Position numbers and translations under genes: made by a program | Origin: Kryptolebias marmoratus | Lineage: Eukaryota > Chordata > Actinopteri > Cyprinodontiformes > Rivulidae | DNA length: 64,000 nucleotides | NCBI RefSeq assembly: GCF_001649575.2 | Contig: NC_051449.1 | Span: 14,854,917 to 14,918,916 of the forward strand | Reading direction: 5' to 3' | Notes under the pieces: generated by a model | The model's database searches: none | The model's input: the letters and a program-made list of their open reading frames with translations, nothing else | Told to the model about the DNA's origin: nothing | Shown: positions 26,710 through 38,800 of the stretch, one piece after another | How the letters are laid out: each line of letters begins with the position of its first letter | Position numbering within the stretch: position 1 is the first letter of the stretch

Positions 26710-26905
26710 GAGAGATTTGTGCCTTTAAGATCTTCGGTCAGGACGCCCCGTTTGAGGCTGTGGTGTTGAATCGGACTTCAGGAGAAGGAGTCCTGAGAGC
26801 CAGTAGCCATGTAGACTGTGAGAGCCAGAAGGAGTACACCTTTATTATCCAGGCTTATGACTGTGGGGCCGGGCCCAGCGGAGCGGACTGGAAAAAATCT
26901 CACAA
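26710..26905 (+). CDS. clstn2: clstn2 exon A (probable exon 3): cadherin repeat 1
   Basis: The exon follows a ctctttcag acceptor and ends before gtaagt at 26906. The first two bases complete a Gly codon, then it reads EICAFKIFGQDAPFEAVV and onward through LNRTSGEGVL to WKKSHK, about 65 residues. In the family this is the body of the first cadherin-like repeat: the core with F-x-A-V-V, the turn after the TSGEG segment (cadherin 'TG.I' position) and the strand IIQAYDCG that replaces the usual V.A.D.G. An NRT sequon matches the NKT sequon recalled in human CLSTN2, so it is a likely N-glycosylation site. Both Cys (in ICAF and VDCE) plus the Cys in YDCG are calsyntenin-typical. Length is 196 bp, entering in phase 1 and leaving in phase 2. 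No coding exon is recognisable in the 26.7 kb upstream. Confidence 0.96.
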
Positions 26906-27724
26906 GTAAGTCAAGTAATGCCTGTTCAAACCACTCAGTTCTTTTGAGACTAAATCATCACTTTTAGTTTTTACTAGGGCTGCCTTTATTTATCGTTTTC
27001 TCAGTTATTTATTATGTTCTGCTCTCTCTCAGAGTAAGGTAGTATATCGAAGGTATTCCTTATGATTCCAGAACAAACAAAAATAAGGTTATAGGAGGAA
27101 AGTTGGCACAATACTTTCAAGGGTATGTGTGCCTACATATACACATCTAATAAAACATGAAGAAGCAAAATGCTTATTTTTCCAAAGCACTGTACACTTG
27201 TTTAAAGATGCAACAATCTCAGTTCAAGCATCACTTTCGACTATGTGTCTTAATTTACTCTCAAAATATATTTATTTACATAGATATTTTGTTATTGTTA
27301 TAAAAGATTATGATGGACATTTCACTTCAAGCCAAGACTATGACACTTTCTTGCTGTCTTGATGAGATCATGAAAAGATAGAGGTGATGTGAAGGGTTGA
27401 AGTCAACCTACTGCCATTATGCTTCTGAGTGAGTTAGTAACAGATCATAACGATAGATACATGAATGAACAAGCAGACTTGATAAACTCTAAATATGTAC
27501 ACACCCAGGATGAATAGGTGCTTGTAAACCAGGATTAATCTAAACAATATTGGAATGGTATTATGAACATGACAAAGATGATAAAATGCTTGAGTATTGC
27601 ACAAATACTTGTATATAGGCAATATTGCACAGAAAAATTGCATAAAAATGATATTGCACAAGAACACTTTACACACATGTAAATCGAAGCAGTGTTGTAG
27701 GCTGTACTGTATGTAATATAAAGC

Positions 27725-28085
27725 AGCTTTATGGGAGAGTGCAGGCCTTCAGTTCAGTTTTATGGACTTGTTGGGGGCCGAAGGAGTGAGTGTTGTGTGT
27801 TTTAGTTGTGTGATGGCTAAGGAGTAAAAGCCGTTCCTCAGGCGAGCTGTGCAGGCATAGGGGGTTCTATGACTTTGTTTAGGAGCCAGATTGATAAACA
27901 TCTTGTGTGCAGGGTGGTACGGGGTCCTTGATTATTTTCTTAGCTTTGTGCGTGCACCGGGTGTCATGGATTTCCTCCAGTAATGGAAACTGGATCCCAG
28001 TGATCTGCTGGGCTGTTTTTATGATGCACTACAGGGTCCGCTTGTTCTCCAAGGCGCTAAAATAAGCTGCTTCTCATCCAAATTG
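27725..28085 (-). pseudogene. Decayed LINE ORF2 C-terminal tail
   Basis: Minus-strand translation: AQQITGIQFPLLEEIHDTRC, THKAKKIIKDPVPPC, then an RxTxRLRNGFYSLAI-like stretch in a shifted frame. This is the conserved C-terminal tail of fish LINE ORF2 proteins (I-x-G-x-x-L-P-x-L-E-x-I-x-x-x-R...A-x-K-I-I-K-D...R-N-S-F-F-P). Broken by shifts and stops; no reverse transcriptase core here. Confidence 0.7.
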
Positions 28086-29794
28086 AATAACTCATACATT
28101 AATTTAGTATTTTGTATTATGATCTTATTTAGTGGTAGCACAGTGTTTCTTCATCTTTTCTGGAGGTTTGTGAATGTAGGTAGGTCAATAACCCTGTAAC
28201 CCGGTGATAATTTAATTTTAGCACTGACTAATCCCAAGAGTAAAGGAGGGGAAATCTAATATAACTTTTTTATGTTGTAAAAAGGCCACATTCACATTTA
28301 AAACTGTTACTTCTCAAAACAAAAAGCAAGTTTTAAATAAATTATTTCAGACTTTTAAAACAATCTTTTCTATAACCTATTTAAAAAGCCACATTTCGAG
28401 TTTTATGTTTCCATCGCAAAATATTTTTTGACAAAAACACATTCAGACAATGATTAAAACTGACCATAACACACAAAAAAATCGAAATAAAATGTTCAGT
28501 TTCCAGGCAAAAAGCTAGCTTTTAAAATGTTCTTATTACAGTGGAAATTAGTAAGCTGTCATCTGAAACACCTGCATTGCTTTGACAATATACTGAATGT
28601 AAAACGCTGTATTCTGTGATATACAAATTGTTGCATGAGGAAAAGATGTAAAATTTGGCCCACGTGTTCACCAATGTTCACAGCCAGTTTTTTCACAAAC
28701 TGATTTAAGATTTAATTCACGTTTGGTTTTTAACTGCATTTATATGAATATTTACATCAATAGCATTTTTTCTTTGATTTGAATTTACAGGCAGGTACCT
28801 GTAGTTGTATGTGTTTATTTTAATATGTTACATTTATAATTCAAAGTTAAAGAAAACTACTTATCAAAATTATATATTACTGCTGTCATTTCTGTTTTCT
28901 TTCTGTATGTTTTTATATAAAGAAATTCTCTTTAGCCCTCAGACATATTCTTAGATCTCTCTAAGGATATATCCTCCAAATAGTCCATCAATAAAATGTA
29001 TGTCTTTTGTGTGCAGTTTTATGTGAACAAGACTGACAAACAGGTGTATCAGTGTGGACAGCGACAAATCAAATCTTCTGGTCCTTCAGTCAGCTATAAA
29101 AAGCTGCTAAAATAAGCTGCTGCTCTGCACTGAAAGGGAGGAGAAAAGTGTATCAACTCAGGGATCTGTGATGAATTTCTTTAGAGGAAGATTAATGAGA
29201 CAGTGTAACTGTGTGAGTGTTTGCAGGCGCATCTTTGTGACATTATCACGGCATGACATTCTAAATAGGGCTCATTAAGCTAATGTCATTAATTGGCCAG
29301 ATGTGCTTTCTGAAAAAAAACAAAAACTGTGAGTTGTTGTCACTGAAGGTCACTGGTGAAGGAAGCTCCTACATCGACATTACTGGTTCATTTATAGACT
29401 TTAGAGCACAAATGTTAATTAGAGTGCAGAGTTAATTTTCTTCCAACAGATGAAATTGTGTGTCTGTGTGTGTGTGTTTTTCAGACAAGAAAAAAAGCTA
29501 AAAGTTGAAAAAAAAAGAGTCTAGCTGTAAAATCTGTTGTGGAAGAAGTACATTATTTTTAAACACTTAATCAAATTTTCTGTCTAATTTTTTAAAGATA
29601 AGTATATATTTTCAATAAGCACCTATCCACTCAGTGTAACAACATAAAAAGTCAGTACCAAGCCCTAGTGACAGATTGTCAGTGCAAGCCTTACTAATCT
29701 CAATTTTAAGCTCTTTATTTAGCTTGCAGCCTGCCGTTCTGTTACTTCTTGTCTTACCAACAGTGTCGTTTATTATTTCACACATGGATTACGA

Positions 29795-30905
29795 CATACA
29801 GTACACTCACTGACAGAAAAAGTTTAACACCCAGAAGGAATTGTTCGATTTAGACACAATTTGGTACACATGCTACAGACCAGCGACTGATATGTGAATG
29901 ATTCAGCTTGAAAGGAGCCATCATCTCTGTTAGGGACATCAACTAACATGAGTGGTGGCATCACAAATAGAGCAATAGTGTTATTAGGGGTCTGACATTT
30001 AGTCAAAACAGTGAGTGATGGTCATTAGACACATTGGAGACCTCATAGATACATTAAAACAGCACTTGAAGTTCAATAAGGGTTTCATTGTGGGTTTACA
30101 TGAGGCCCAGTGTTCAAATTGTACTATGTGTACAGATGTCACAGGACAATGTATGTATGATAGCACAGTGACCCAGTGTTGAAAGCAAGGAGTATGTGAA
30201 GGCACACATACACATCACGAAGAATTAGGTCTCCCAGGTGGGTCATATTGTGCACCAAGCATTACAGAACCCTTTGACATCTGTGCCTGTGCCTGGACAC
30301 AGCTATTGAACTCTTTACAAAACCTTATGTCATCTTGAGCCACGTCTTGACAGCTGTCATCAGCTGAACTATGGCTTCACCATCCCATGTGAAGGCTGAC
30401 ATTAACAGCAGAGCAGAGATAATAGCATTTGGGGGGATGCTTTAATCAGGAGGTGTGGACTGATAACAAGCAGTGTTGTATCACGTTCAGTAATAAATAC
30501 TGGTGCTGCATTTCCATGAACAGCTGTTGTGTTTGCATGTGGTATCTCTGAGGGCAGAGGACCAATCCTGCTGTGGAGAGACACACCGGTGTTACTCCTG
30601 GCCTCATGGTGTGAGGAGTCAAAGGGTATGACTTCAGGTCCCCTCTCATAGTGATTTGGAGACACTGACAGCACATGTCAATGTCATCCTGTTTTATCCC
30701 TCTTAAAACAATACATAGGTACCTTTAGGTTCTCCCATGGCCAGCCAGGACCCTCAATCCAACCTGTTTGGGAACAGCTCGGATGTGAACTTTGAGCCAG
30801 GCTTGATCTGCCAGATCTTAAGGGCCAGCTACAACAGCTCTGGGCTGACTTACTCAAAGAGAGGAAACAACATCTGTGTGCCAATGACAACTCTGTTATT
30901 CATTT
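29795..30905 (+). pseudogene. Decayed Tc1/mariner-like transposon
   Basis: Transposase traces on the plus strand: HTGVTPGLMV, then a stop at 30612-30614 where Trp of the V-M-V-W-G motif is expected, then GVKGYDFRSPL (30615-30647). WPARTLNP at 30738-30761 corresponds to the W-P-x-R-S-P-D-L-N-P-I-E block that carries the third catalytic residue; it is frameshifted. The segment expected between them (with Q-D-N-A-R-P-H) is missing, so there is an internal deletion. The left end (CACTCACTGACAGAAAAAGT, 29803-29822) looks like a terminal sequence; a matching right end was not found by eye. Confidence 0.7.
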
Positions 30906-31780
30906 GAACTGAGTGGCACATGGCATTGTCTCCCAATAGATATCAAATTAACAGAAAACAGCTTCTATCGAAATAATACAACTTGAAAAAAATTAGTAGC
31001 AACAACATGCCCTGTACATTAGTCATACAAAACTAAAAGTCCTAAAGAAAGAGGAAAGAAAAACCTGATTTGGGTGATAAAATCTGGTATGTGAGCAATG
31101 CAACACATTAAATCGTACAGGCAGTGCTTCAGCACATTTTATCAAACCATGCACACTGACTACAAAATTGAGGGCACAGTTTATAAACTGAGACAATGAC
31201 TTTCAATTCAAGCTCTATTTTTCCCAGAAGTAGCGCTATGGTAGGATTAGTACTTATGAAAATATAGTCGCTAAAAGCTCATCCACACTAAGGTCAAAAC
31301 TTGTCATGCCGATGTTTTCCCAAGCTTTTTTGGCTGTTCAGAGTGAGTCTATTAAGTCCTTCAGATTCATTTTCAAACCTTCAATGTGCCCTCTCTTTTT
31401 GTCTTTACAACTCACTTCTAAAACTTGCTTTTGTTTTTGAACCTCATTGTCAATTTATCTTGATATCAGCTCTGAGAATGTTACAGCAATTATGCCTGTT
31501 TTTACATACTTTGACTCATTTTAGAATTTGAAATGTTTCATTACTATTCAATTCACCTGAATTTATAAATGTGGTATTTAAGAAAATAGTAACAAATATG
31601 TTTTAATATGTTAATGTGATATTGTGCTATATATTTGTTTTCTTTAATTTAGTGAAAAATGCTGTATTGTTTAATAATTATCTACATTTTTGTGTGTTCA
31701 TATGCCCCATGTTAATGCTGTATTTCCTCTTTTCACCTTGTTTTTTTGTGTGTGTTTGTTTATTTGTTTTCTTCATCCAG

Positions 31781-31892
31781 AGCCGTGGTTCACATCCAGG
31801 TGAATGACGTCAACGAGTTCAGCCCTGTGTTTAGGGAGTCACTGTACAAGGCGTCAGTAACTGAGGGCAAGATATATGACAGCATTTTACAG
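31781..31892 (+). CDS. clstn2: clstn2 exon B (probable exon 4): cadherin 1-2 linker
   Basis: The exon starts after cttcatccag, preceded by a good T-rich tract, and ends CAG before gtattt. The first base completes the Lys codon split from exon A. It then reads AVVHIQVNDVNEFSPVFRES to SILQ, 37 complete codons. VNDVNEFSPVF is the calcium-binding inter-repeat linker (cadherin D-x-N-D-N-x-P-x-F equivalent), so this exon joins cadherin repeat 1 to the first strand of repeat 2 (SLYKASVTEGKIYDSIL). The exon is 112 bp and runs from phase 2 to phase 0, so skipping it alone would break the frame. It sits only 207 bp from the next exon. Confidence 0.96.
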
Positions 31893-32099
31893 GTATTTAA
31901 ATATGAAGTTATAGATTTGGTGTATGTTTATCTGTCCTTACATTTTAATCTTGACTTCAAAACTAAAATCAAAGTAACACATTCATTTATTCGTTTCAAC
32001 ACCACCAGCTAAAAGTTGTTGATATTACTGTTTATTTTTTTATGTTTCTCTTTGCTGAGGTCTTATTGAAAGGACTAAATTGGATATTTTTGATCACAG

Positions 32100-32196
32100 G
32101 TGGAAGCTTGGGACCAAGACTGTTCACCACAATACAGTCAGATCTGCAACTATGAAATCGTCACTGCAGGAACACCATTCGCCATAGACCGTAATG
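32100..32196 (+). CDS. clstn2: clstn2 exon C (probable exon 5): cadherin repeat 2
   Basis: The acceptor is tgatcacag, directly followed by GTG GAA GCT. The exon reads VEAWDQDCSPQYSQICNYEI, then VTAGTPFAIDRN, and leaves one G of the next codon before gtatgt. The WDQDCSPQ segment occupies the calcium-binding DxD position of a cadherin repeat, and FAIDRNG is the equivalent of the F-x-I-D-x-x-T-G turn. The two Cys (DCSPQ, ICNY) are a calsyntenin hallmark. It is 97 bp, entering in phase 0 and leaving in phase 1. Intron B-C (207 bp) is the smallest gap in the window, so exons B and C are likely to be spliced by intron definition. Confidence 0.95.
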
Positions 32197-32984
32197 GTAT
32201 GTGTGTACGTACATTATACACTGCATGGGTAGATAGTGATGTGATCAGGAGTGTCATCTGATAGAAAGGAAAATTCATAGTTCAGGATTGGTTTGTGCGG
32301 CTGATTTATTTATTAGGAAATTGGTGTTTGTAAAAATGAAGAAAATAAAAAACAAAATATTGACTTGACTATATTAGTTGTTTTACACAATAAAAAGCTG
32401 GTAGGCATCTTTTCTTTTTTTTAGAACATTTATTCGAAAAAAAGGTTTAGCAGAAAACTCCTTTAACATGTAAATAAAGCAACATAATGACAGATTTTTC
32501 ATTATAATATGAGTCAGGACTCATTGCTGGATAATCCTTTTCACTGCTTCTGTCCTTAAAATATAATTTCAAAGTTGCTTAAGTTTCTTACAAACATTAA
32601 GTTTGACCATTTTGTTCTCTTCTTTCACTGTACTTATTGCACAAAGTGTGGGCTGAAACCGCCTATGCATAACGCTACAGGTTCACCTGAAGCTATTTAA
32701 ATGTCTTGCTTGGTATTTGTTAAATACATTTGTTTTGCACCAGCTTTTCACAGAGCTGTTTCATTGAGATTCTTCAAAGCACAACATTTTATAACTGTGA
32801 AAACTGTTGAAAACCAAGTAAACATTGATAAATTCAGATAAAAATCTGTATAAATTTCCTTGTAGCTTTTGGAATTGCAGTGTTTTTAAAAACATTTCTG
32901 CAGCAAGTGTAGTCATTAAAAAGAATAAAAACCATGACACAAAAGGCCTGTTTTAATAGAGTAAAATCATTACTCACTGGTAGA

Positions 32985-33170
32985 TTCAGGTGAAGTTCAG
33001 GTTTTGCAGATATTGAGCTAAAATTTGATGTGGTAGTAGCTGAGAGTCATCCATAAGACATACTATGAGGATAACGTCTTGCAATATCGCAAGAGATTGT
33101 GCATAACATTATTTCTATTTTTGTTCAAAACTACTACAAGGCTGTAATTTCTCATTATAAAACATGAAAA
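32985..33170 (-). repeat. Unclassified interspersed repeat (family R), copy 4, fragment
   Basis: Minus-strand fragment of the 5' half: the complement of AGCTACTACCACATCAAATT followed by the complement of the CTTGCGATATTGCAAG and TTGAACAAAAATA blocks. Confidence 0.65.
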
Positions 33171-33984
33171 CACATGATATCCAAACGTGAAGTTAATTTG
33201 TTTTTTTCTATAATGGAAATTCTAATGCCAGTCCATAAATCAAGCAGCCTATAATTCAGATTTTTTTTTCCTTATTAGAATCTTATTAGCTGTGTGTCTC
33301 TTTAAGCACAACTGAAACTGTTGTTAATATTATTTGGATCTAGGGCTTCATTTTACCAAAAGCCACCACTCGGCTGGTAAAGAGAAGAATGAAGGGAGAG
33401 AGAAAGAATTAAGCCCAGAGCACAGCGGTATAAAATTTAAGCCGAGTTGACATGACAGAGAAAGAGGACAAGCGAGAAGTCAGGCTCAGACAAAAATCTC
33501 TAACAGTGACTATTTCAATTGCAGATAAAAAGGAAAAGTGCTAGATCTCAGCGGTGTTTCTGTCATTTAACAAGTAAAATGTAAGATTACCTTTGAGGTA
33601 CCTTCAGTTCTGAAACAACATTTTTACTATGTTCTATTAGTTGAAGGGTCACCAATTTTGCAGAAGTAACACATTTTTATTTCAGGGATTTTCATATTTT
33701 TATCTTTACATAACAGTAATCTTAGAACACATCATAACACAGGTGAACATAAGACATCTATTAAACATGGAAAAACCCAAATTATGCTATAAAAAACTAT
33801 TTTATGCAGCTCTGTCTTATATGTATTTACTTTTACTGGCCAAAGGTGACTTAGTTGTGTACTAGAAAGTGCTGCCACACAGCATAAAGGTGTTGAGAAG
33901 GAGAAATGTCAACAGCAGCAGGGTTAAATTCACTGTCTTCTACCCATCCTTCAGTTTTCCTAATACACTTTGTCATGTTTAGGT

Positions 33985-34170
33985 GAGCTGGTGTTTATTC
34001 CAACTCTCATTGGGCAAGGAACTGTGTGAGAAAACCAGAGTAAATTCATGCAAGCACATGTAACGTATGTAAAATTCACACAGAAAGATCCCTGCCAAGA
34101 TTCAAGCATGTGATTTTCTTCCTGTAAAGACCAAAGTATCAGGCAGATCACTGAGTCCCATCCCTCACAA
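33985..34170 (-). mobile_element. SINE fragment, middle part
   Basis: Complement of the same SINE body. The plus strand shows ATTCATGCAAGCACATGTAA, AATTCACACAGAAAGATCCC and GCCAAGATTCAAGCATGTG in the order expected for a reversed copy. Strongly decayed. Confidence 0.5.
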
Positions 34171-35700
34171 AGGTCCAGATTCAGTTCTGTGATCTATGGG
34201 GCTCAAAGGGGAAATAATTTTACTACAAGATGGTATGTCAAAGCACAGGAATGTTCTGTTTAAAAAAAACTGAACCAACTCTGCTTTGATATTCTGAGTT
34301 AAGAACCATTCGTCTCTGTGACTTTTAGCTTGGTTTTCATAATCAAACTGACCCTAATTTATATTCGACTCACAGTTTGTTTTCAGATGAAAGGTGACAT
34401 CTGACAGTAGACATATTTTGCAGCATGATTCAAATACTTCTAAAATCCCATACTCTACTTTCCTTGTATCACTCTTGTACTTCAGAGCAAATTTTACCAA
34501 TAGCTTTTGGCTTACCCTTTTATTTTTAAACAAGATTATTGAGCCAGTGAGGAGAGCAGTCAGACTTGTGTCAAATACATCAAGAAAGACTCGGAGATTA
34601 AAATGAAAAGGCAATAGGACAAAATAAATTAATATGACCCTGAGAAAAGCAGTTAGTGTAAAGAAAGATTGTGCTTCTGTATGATCTAAAAAACAAACAG
34701 AAACATACTCAGACAGATACACATTCACTAAAACCCCTTACTACACTCAGATCAGCTCACTGCGAATCTGGAGACTATATTGACAGATATGCTTTTACAT
34801 TTTCCACAGCAATGTTTTCTTATAAATGCTGTTATGTTTTGCCATGGAAAAGAACCAAAATGCAGGTATACAGGAGTCAGATTGATGAGGTAACAATAAG
34901 TAACTTAAAATCAGGAATTATATATACTGAGGAATGACTAAAGCATTGCAGAGGGGATGATTAGAAATCAGAGACAGGTGTGACAACAGAGCCAAAAACA
35001 AAATTGATAGAAACAAAATAGGAAACAGATTGAGAAGCTGCTTGAACGAAAAACACAAATAAGATCCAGTTCAGAACATAAATTTACACGAATACAAGAA
35101 AATCACAAGAACAGGAATTCAAACCCACAAACTACAACAGGGGCAAACTTACAAACACAAATGAATTGGAAAAAATAACATTCACAGAAATAGAAAATTG
35201 AAATAAACTAACATGTAACAATATTAAATTCTGAATATTAGTTATTTAGAAACAGTACATTTTCAATACCAGAGTGAAATTTAACATGGTAAAAAAATAA
35301 AATCAATGATTTTAAAAATAACCTTCCAATTTAGTTGACAGTGTGTTATAGTATTAGAAGATATTAATATCACTATTTAATCATCCATGTCACATGTGTT
35401 TTTACATTTAAATGACTGTTAGAGATAATTGAGTGTTGTAGTTTACTTTAATAGGATTTATGAAGTGTTTTATTTTGAAATGTAGTGAACTGAACTGTGA
35501 GTTTGGGGTAGAGGGTTTAATATGTAAGTATTATTTTTTTCTGGGAACAGTTTCTTAAATTTTTAGTCACTCTCAATTACAGTGAAAATAGGATTTACAA
35601 ATTTTGTTTTGTATTTTTTTGAGAAACCAGCTCAGCATTTGTATTATTTTATAGATAAAAAATCCAAATATTTTTTTCTTTGGTCTTTGTTCTGCTGTAG

Positions 35701-35850
35701 GGAACATCAGAAACACAGAGCGGCTGAGTTACGACAAACAACAGAGCTACAAGATCATGGTTTCTGCCTTTGACTGTGGCCAGAAGAAGACCAAAGAGGA
35801 TGTGGCGGTTCAGATTGAAGTCAAGCCTGTCTGCAAACCTGGATGGCAAG
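35701..35850 (+). CDS. clstn2: clstn2 exon D (probable exon 6): end of cadherin repeat 2
   Basis: The exon follows tctgctgtag. GG completes the split Gly codon, then it reads NIRNTERLSYDKQQSYKIMV, SAFDCGQKKTKEDVAVQIEV and KPVCKPGWQ, with one G before the donor gttaga. It finishes the second cadherin-like repeat. SYDKQQSY stands where classical cadherins have the L-D-R-E-x-x-x-x-Y motif, SAFDCG where they have V.A.D.G, and VAVQIEVKP is the last strand. KPVCKPGWQ links to the LamG-like part and matches the CLSTN2 version recalled. Length is 150 bp with phase 1 on both sides, so it is a frame-neutral cassette. The donor gttaga departs from gtaagt/gtgagt and looks weaker than most donors in this gene. 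Confidence 0.95.
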
Positions 35851-38800
35851 GTTAGAGATCAAGAAACAATTTCAAAATGTTTTATCCCAAAAAATATTTA
35901 CAGGAACTGAATTATGTTGGAATGAAAGGTTTGCACACATGTTTTATAGGTACTTTTAAGTAAATAATCCAATTTTCAACTAAAAAAGGGAATTCGAAGC
36001 ATTTTTCGGCAAATCTTTGTCTTGAAGAAACATCGAACTCATTTTCAAATGAATGTCTTCGAAGGAAAATCAGAGGACTTGACAGAAACCTCCAGAGGGA
36101 AACCTGACTGGAGTGAATTTTTTTTTTCCTTCCAACAACTTGGCATTCGAATCAGCCCATCTCCCCAGCTGCTTCACCTGTCTGCACTGACAGCAACTTG
36201 GGAATCAGGCTCCTGCAGGAATGAGAGAGGAAGACAGAAAGACGGGCAGAGAAGGAGGAGAGAGAAATGAGGAAAGAGGGAATCAGTCAACTCAGGAGAG
36301 GAAAGAAACAAAGTGATCAGGAGAGTGTGATGGCTCTTCTTACAGACTTAATAAAAAATAAATACAACAAATGCAGACCTGGATGGAGATAAATGATACA
36401 ATTAATCAACTTGGACTTTTGTTTGGGCAGAAACCTCTAAATTACTGCAAAACTGCGGCTTTATTATCTCAAAAACATTTTTCTTCAACTTGAAGTTAGA
36501 AATATTTTTAAATCCATGGTCTAAACTCATTGTTGTAATTATTTGTTTTTGTAAATCTAAAATATGAAATGAGCTAATGAAACATCTCGGCTCATTTCTT
36601 AAACTAATTAGTTATTAATTAATGTACAACATAACGTTAGCAGCACAGGTGCAGGAAGCTCAGAAAGTAACAGTTGTTAAGTCAGTGAAGCGAGGACTTA
36701 TTGTTTGTGTTTATTCTCTGTATTGATTTTTGCCATGTGTTAACCTGTAAGGCAGATGTTTTTTTTTAATGTAGAGAATGTGTTCTGTAGTTTTTGATAC
36801 TGCTGTTACAGAGAACATGTTTATGGTAAAGGAAAATATGTACAACGGTTCCTAAAGTGAGTTTTCCGCCTTTGATAGAGTGACATACCCATTGGAGGTT
36901 TACTCTCTCAAAGCTTTTCAACACAAATGCCCTAAAATGTCTTTATGATTTTTTTTTTACCTTGAGTCAACACAGTATATCAAACAAAACTAACACCACC
37001 CAAACTTGAGCTAACTTTTTGAGTTCCTGGACTCTGATGTTTGTGATCATACTTATATGGAACAGTTTAATGTTTGCTAATTTAATACAAATTTGAAGCA
37101 GAAAAACAGAGGGTTGTCTGACTTTTGAAATGTGAGAGGCACCCTCTTTGCTTGCTAAAGTGGTTTAGCCCTAGATCTGAACATCTAATGAAATCAAATG
37201 TGACTCAAACTACGAGGTGGTGCAACTGACCAAAGGGCCATAAATAGGCAAACTTTGTATGTTAAAAAAATACCATTAACCCATTCTTTACATGTAAAAT
37301 TCATGGTGTTTGCACATTGTTTTCATGTTAATAACATGTAAAGAACATCAAAATCACATGAAAGGTCACATGTTTTTGGCCCTGCTGGCTTTTCATCCTT
37401 AGCCCTTCACAAAACACTTCAGGTTGGCCCTGAGGTCCCTTCCTCTCATTTTGATTAATTAAAGGACCAAAACAGCACGGTGAGTTGAAGTCAAGCTGGC
37501 TCTATTATGCCTCTGAGCTGCCATGTGAGGTAGCAATAGAGGTGTAATGGTTAATTTATGTAAGGGTAAGCCAGGATCATGGCTCGAGGGTGTGTTGAAG
37601 CGATGACAGTCTATATGTGACCTGCCAACTGTGCGATTTACAGTGGGAGATGTTGGACACACATTTATGTAGTGCTCCACATCAACACAACTGAGTTACA
37701 CTCCACACTTCCTTTGGTTCTGTGGTGACTTTGTTGTGGGATGTGACCGACTCGATTGTTGCATTTATAATTAAGCTTAACGAGGGGTTTGCCTTTTCAG
37801 CCACTTCACAGAACTCTTTTGTGCAATTTGCTCTTGTAACCTGAGCAAATGTCAAATGTTCTTCACAGGAAAATAGGAAAATTAAATTTAATGCTGTTTC
37901 TTATGTATATATTTCTATACACTTTAAACATTATTAATAAAATATCTGAACTTTGCTTTATTTCCTGTTTAAAAAAGGATAAACCCAACCCTGCTGTTTT
38001 TCTCTCATGCTGCTGATAAAAAAACCCACCTATCAGAGGCACAGCTTTAGTATCTGTGTGGCCTCCAGTACAAACGTGAGAAAAAAGAACCCTGCAAAGC
38101 CCTCCCTAACGTAATCAAAGTTTTATCACTGTGAATGCAGCCTAGATGAGCGTATCAAGTAAATCAAACGAAAGCTGTTTGTTTCTGATTGAAATTCAGG
38201 CCCCCTTTCATGTTCATATTCTAACATACAAATCACACCAGCTCAAAAAGAATAGATTTAACTTGCAGAAATTTCCCAAAGAATCTGTGGCTGCTATTTT
38301 TTAAATGTGAAGAAAAACGGTGTGATTGGGAGTTTGAAAGAAGCATTTCGTTCCACTTTTTTTTTTTGCAATAGCTAGACAGCCTGTATTTGAATTCAAA
38401 ATAATTTCTTCCATTTTGCCAGAACAACTCTGAACATCACACTATTGACTAACTCCATCCAACAGTTGTGTTAAGACCAGAAAGAATTTATCATTTTTAG
38501 TCCCAAAAATCAAAATTTACCAATTCTAGATGAAATAATGCAATAGATGTAGAAACAGAGATGAAACTACATGCAAAATCCATTTGTGAAATTAGAGCAC
38601 ATTGTCCAACTGATCTGAATAAAATTGTTCAGGTTTCAAAGACAATCACTGAAAAGCCTCTGGGTAACTACGTCCAGGAAGTGTATGAGTGCAGAGTGAA
38701 ATAATAATGCAGTCAGTGAGTGAAACAGGATATTACTTTATACCTGAAGTCATCCTATATTATAGCTTTTTGCACAGAAACCTAAAGAACAAGAAGCACA

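Larger units (their letters stand above)
26906..31780 (+). other. clstn2: clstn2 intron A-B (4.9 kb)
   Basis: The intron starts gtaagtcaag and ends tcatccag. It holds a minus-strand LINE tail (27725-28085) and a decayed Tc1-like transposon (about 29795-30905). Between them, 28090-29150 is AT-rich with nothing recognisable. The stretch 29165-29320 is richer in paired TAAT cores and is listed as a candidate regulatory block. No alternative exon is recognised. Confidence 0.9.
32197..35700 (+). other. clstn2: clstn2 intron C-D (3.5 kb)
   Basis: Contains a minus-strand copy fragment of the unclassified repeat family (32985-33170), a SINE mid-piece (33985-34170) and, at about 34800-35180, an A/CA-rich stretch resembling dispersed fish repeats that I cannot place. 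The remainder is ordinary AT-rich intron. Open frames on both strands at 34354-34728 show no family resemblance. Confidence 0.85.

Noticed and set aside
27360..27430. Short resemblance to 37480-37560 (GTTGAAGTCAA ... TTATGC.TCTGAG)
   Set aside because: Only about 30 matching bases with a gap; too short to claim a shared repeat without a search.
34354..34728. 124-codon minus-strand frame with hydrophobic stretches
   Set aside because: No family likeness, overlaps an open frame on the other strand, and lies in AT-rich intron where Phe/Leu/Ile-rich frames arise by chance.
34800..35180. Possible LTR or long repeat (A/CA-rich stretch with GAGACAGGTGTGACAACAGAG)
   Set aside because: It feels like a dispersed fish repeat, but I could not find paired ends or coding similarity, so I did not list it as an element.
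36022..36270. 82-codon frame rich in charged residues
   Set aside because: Purine-rich low-complexity end, no similarity, no splice support.
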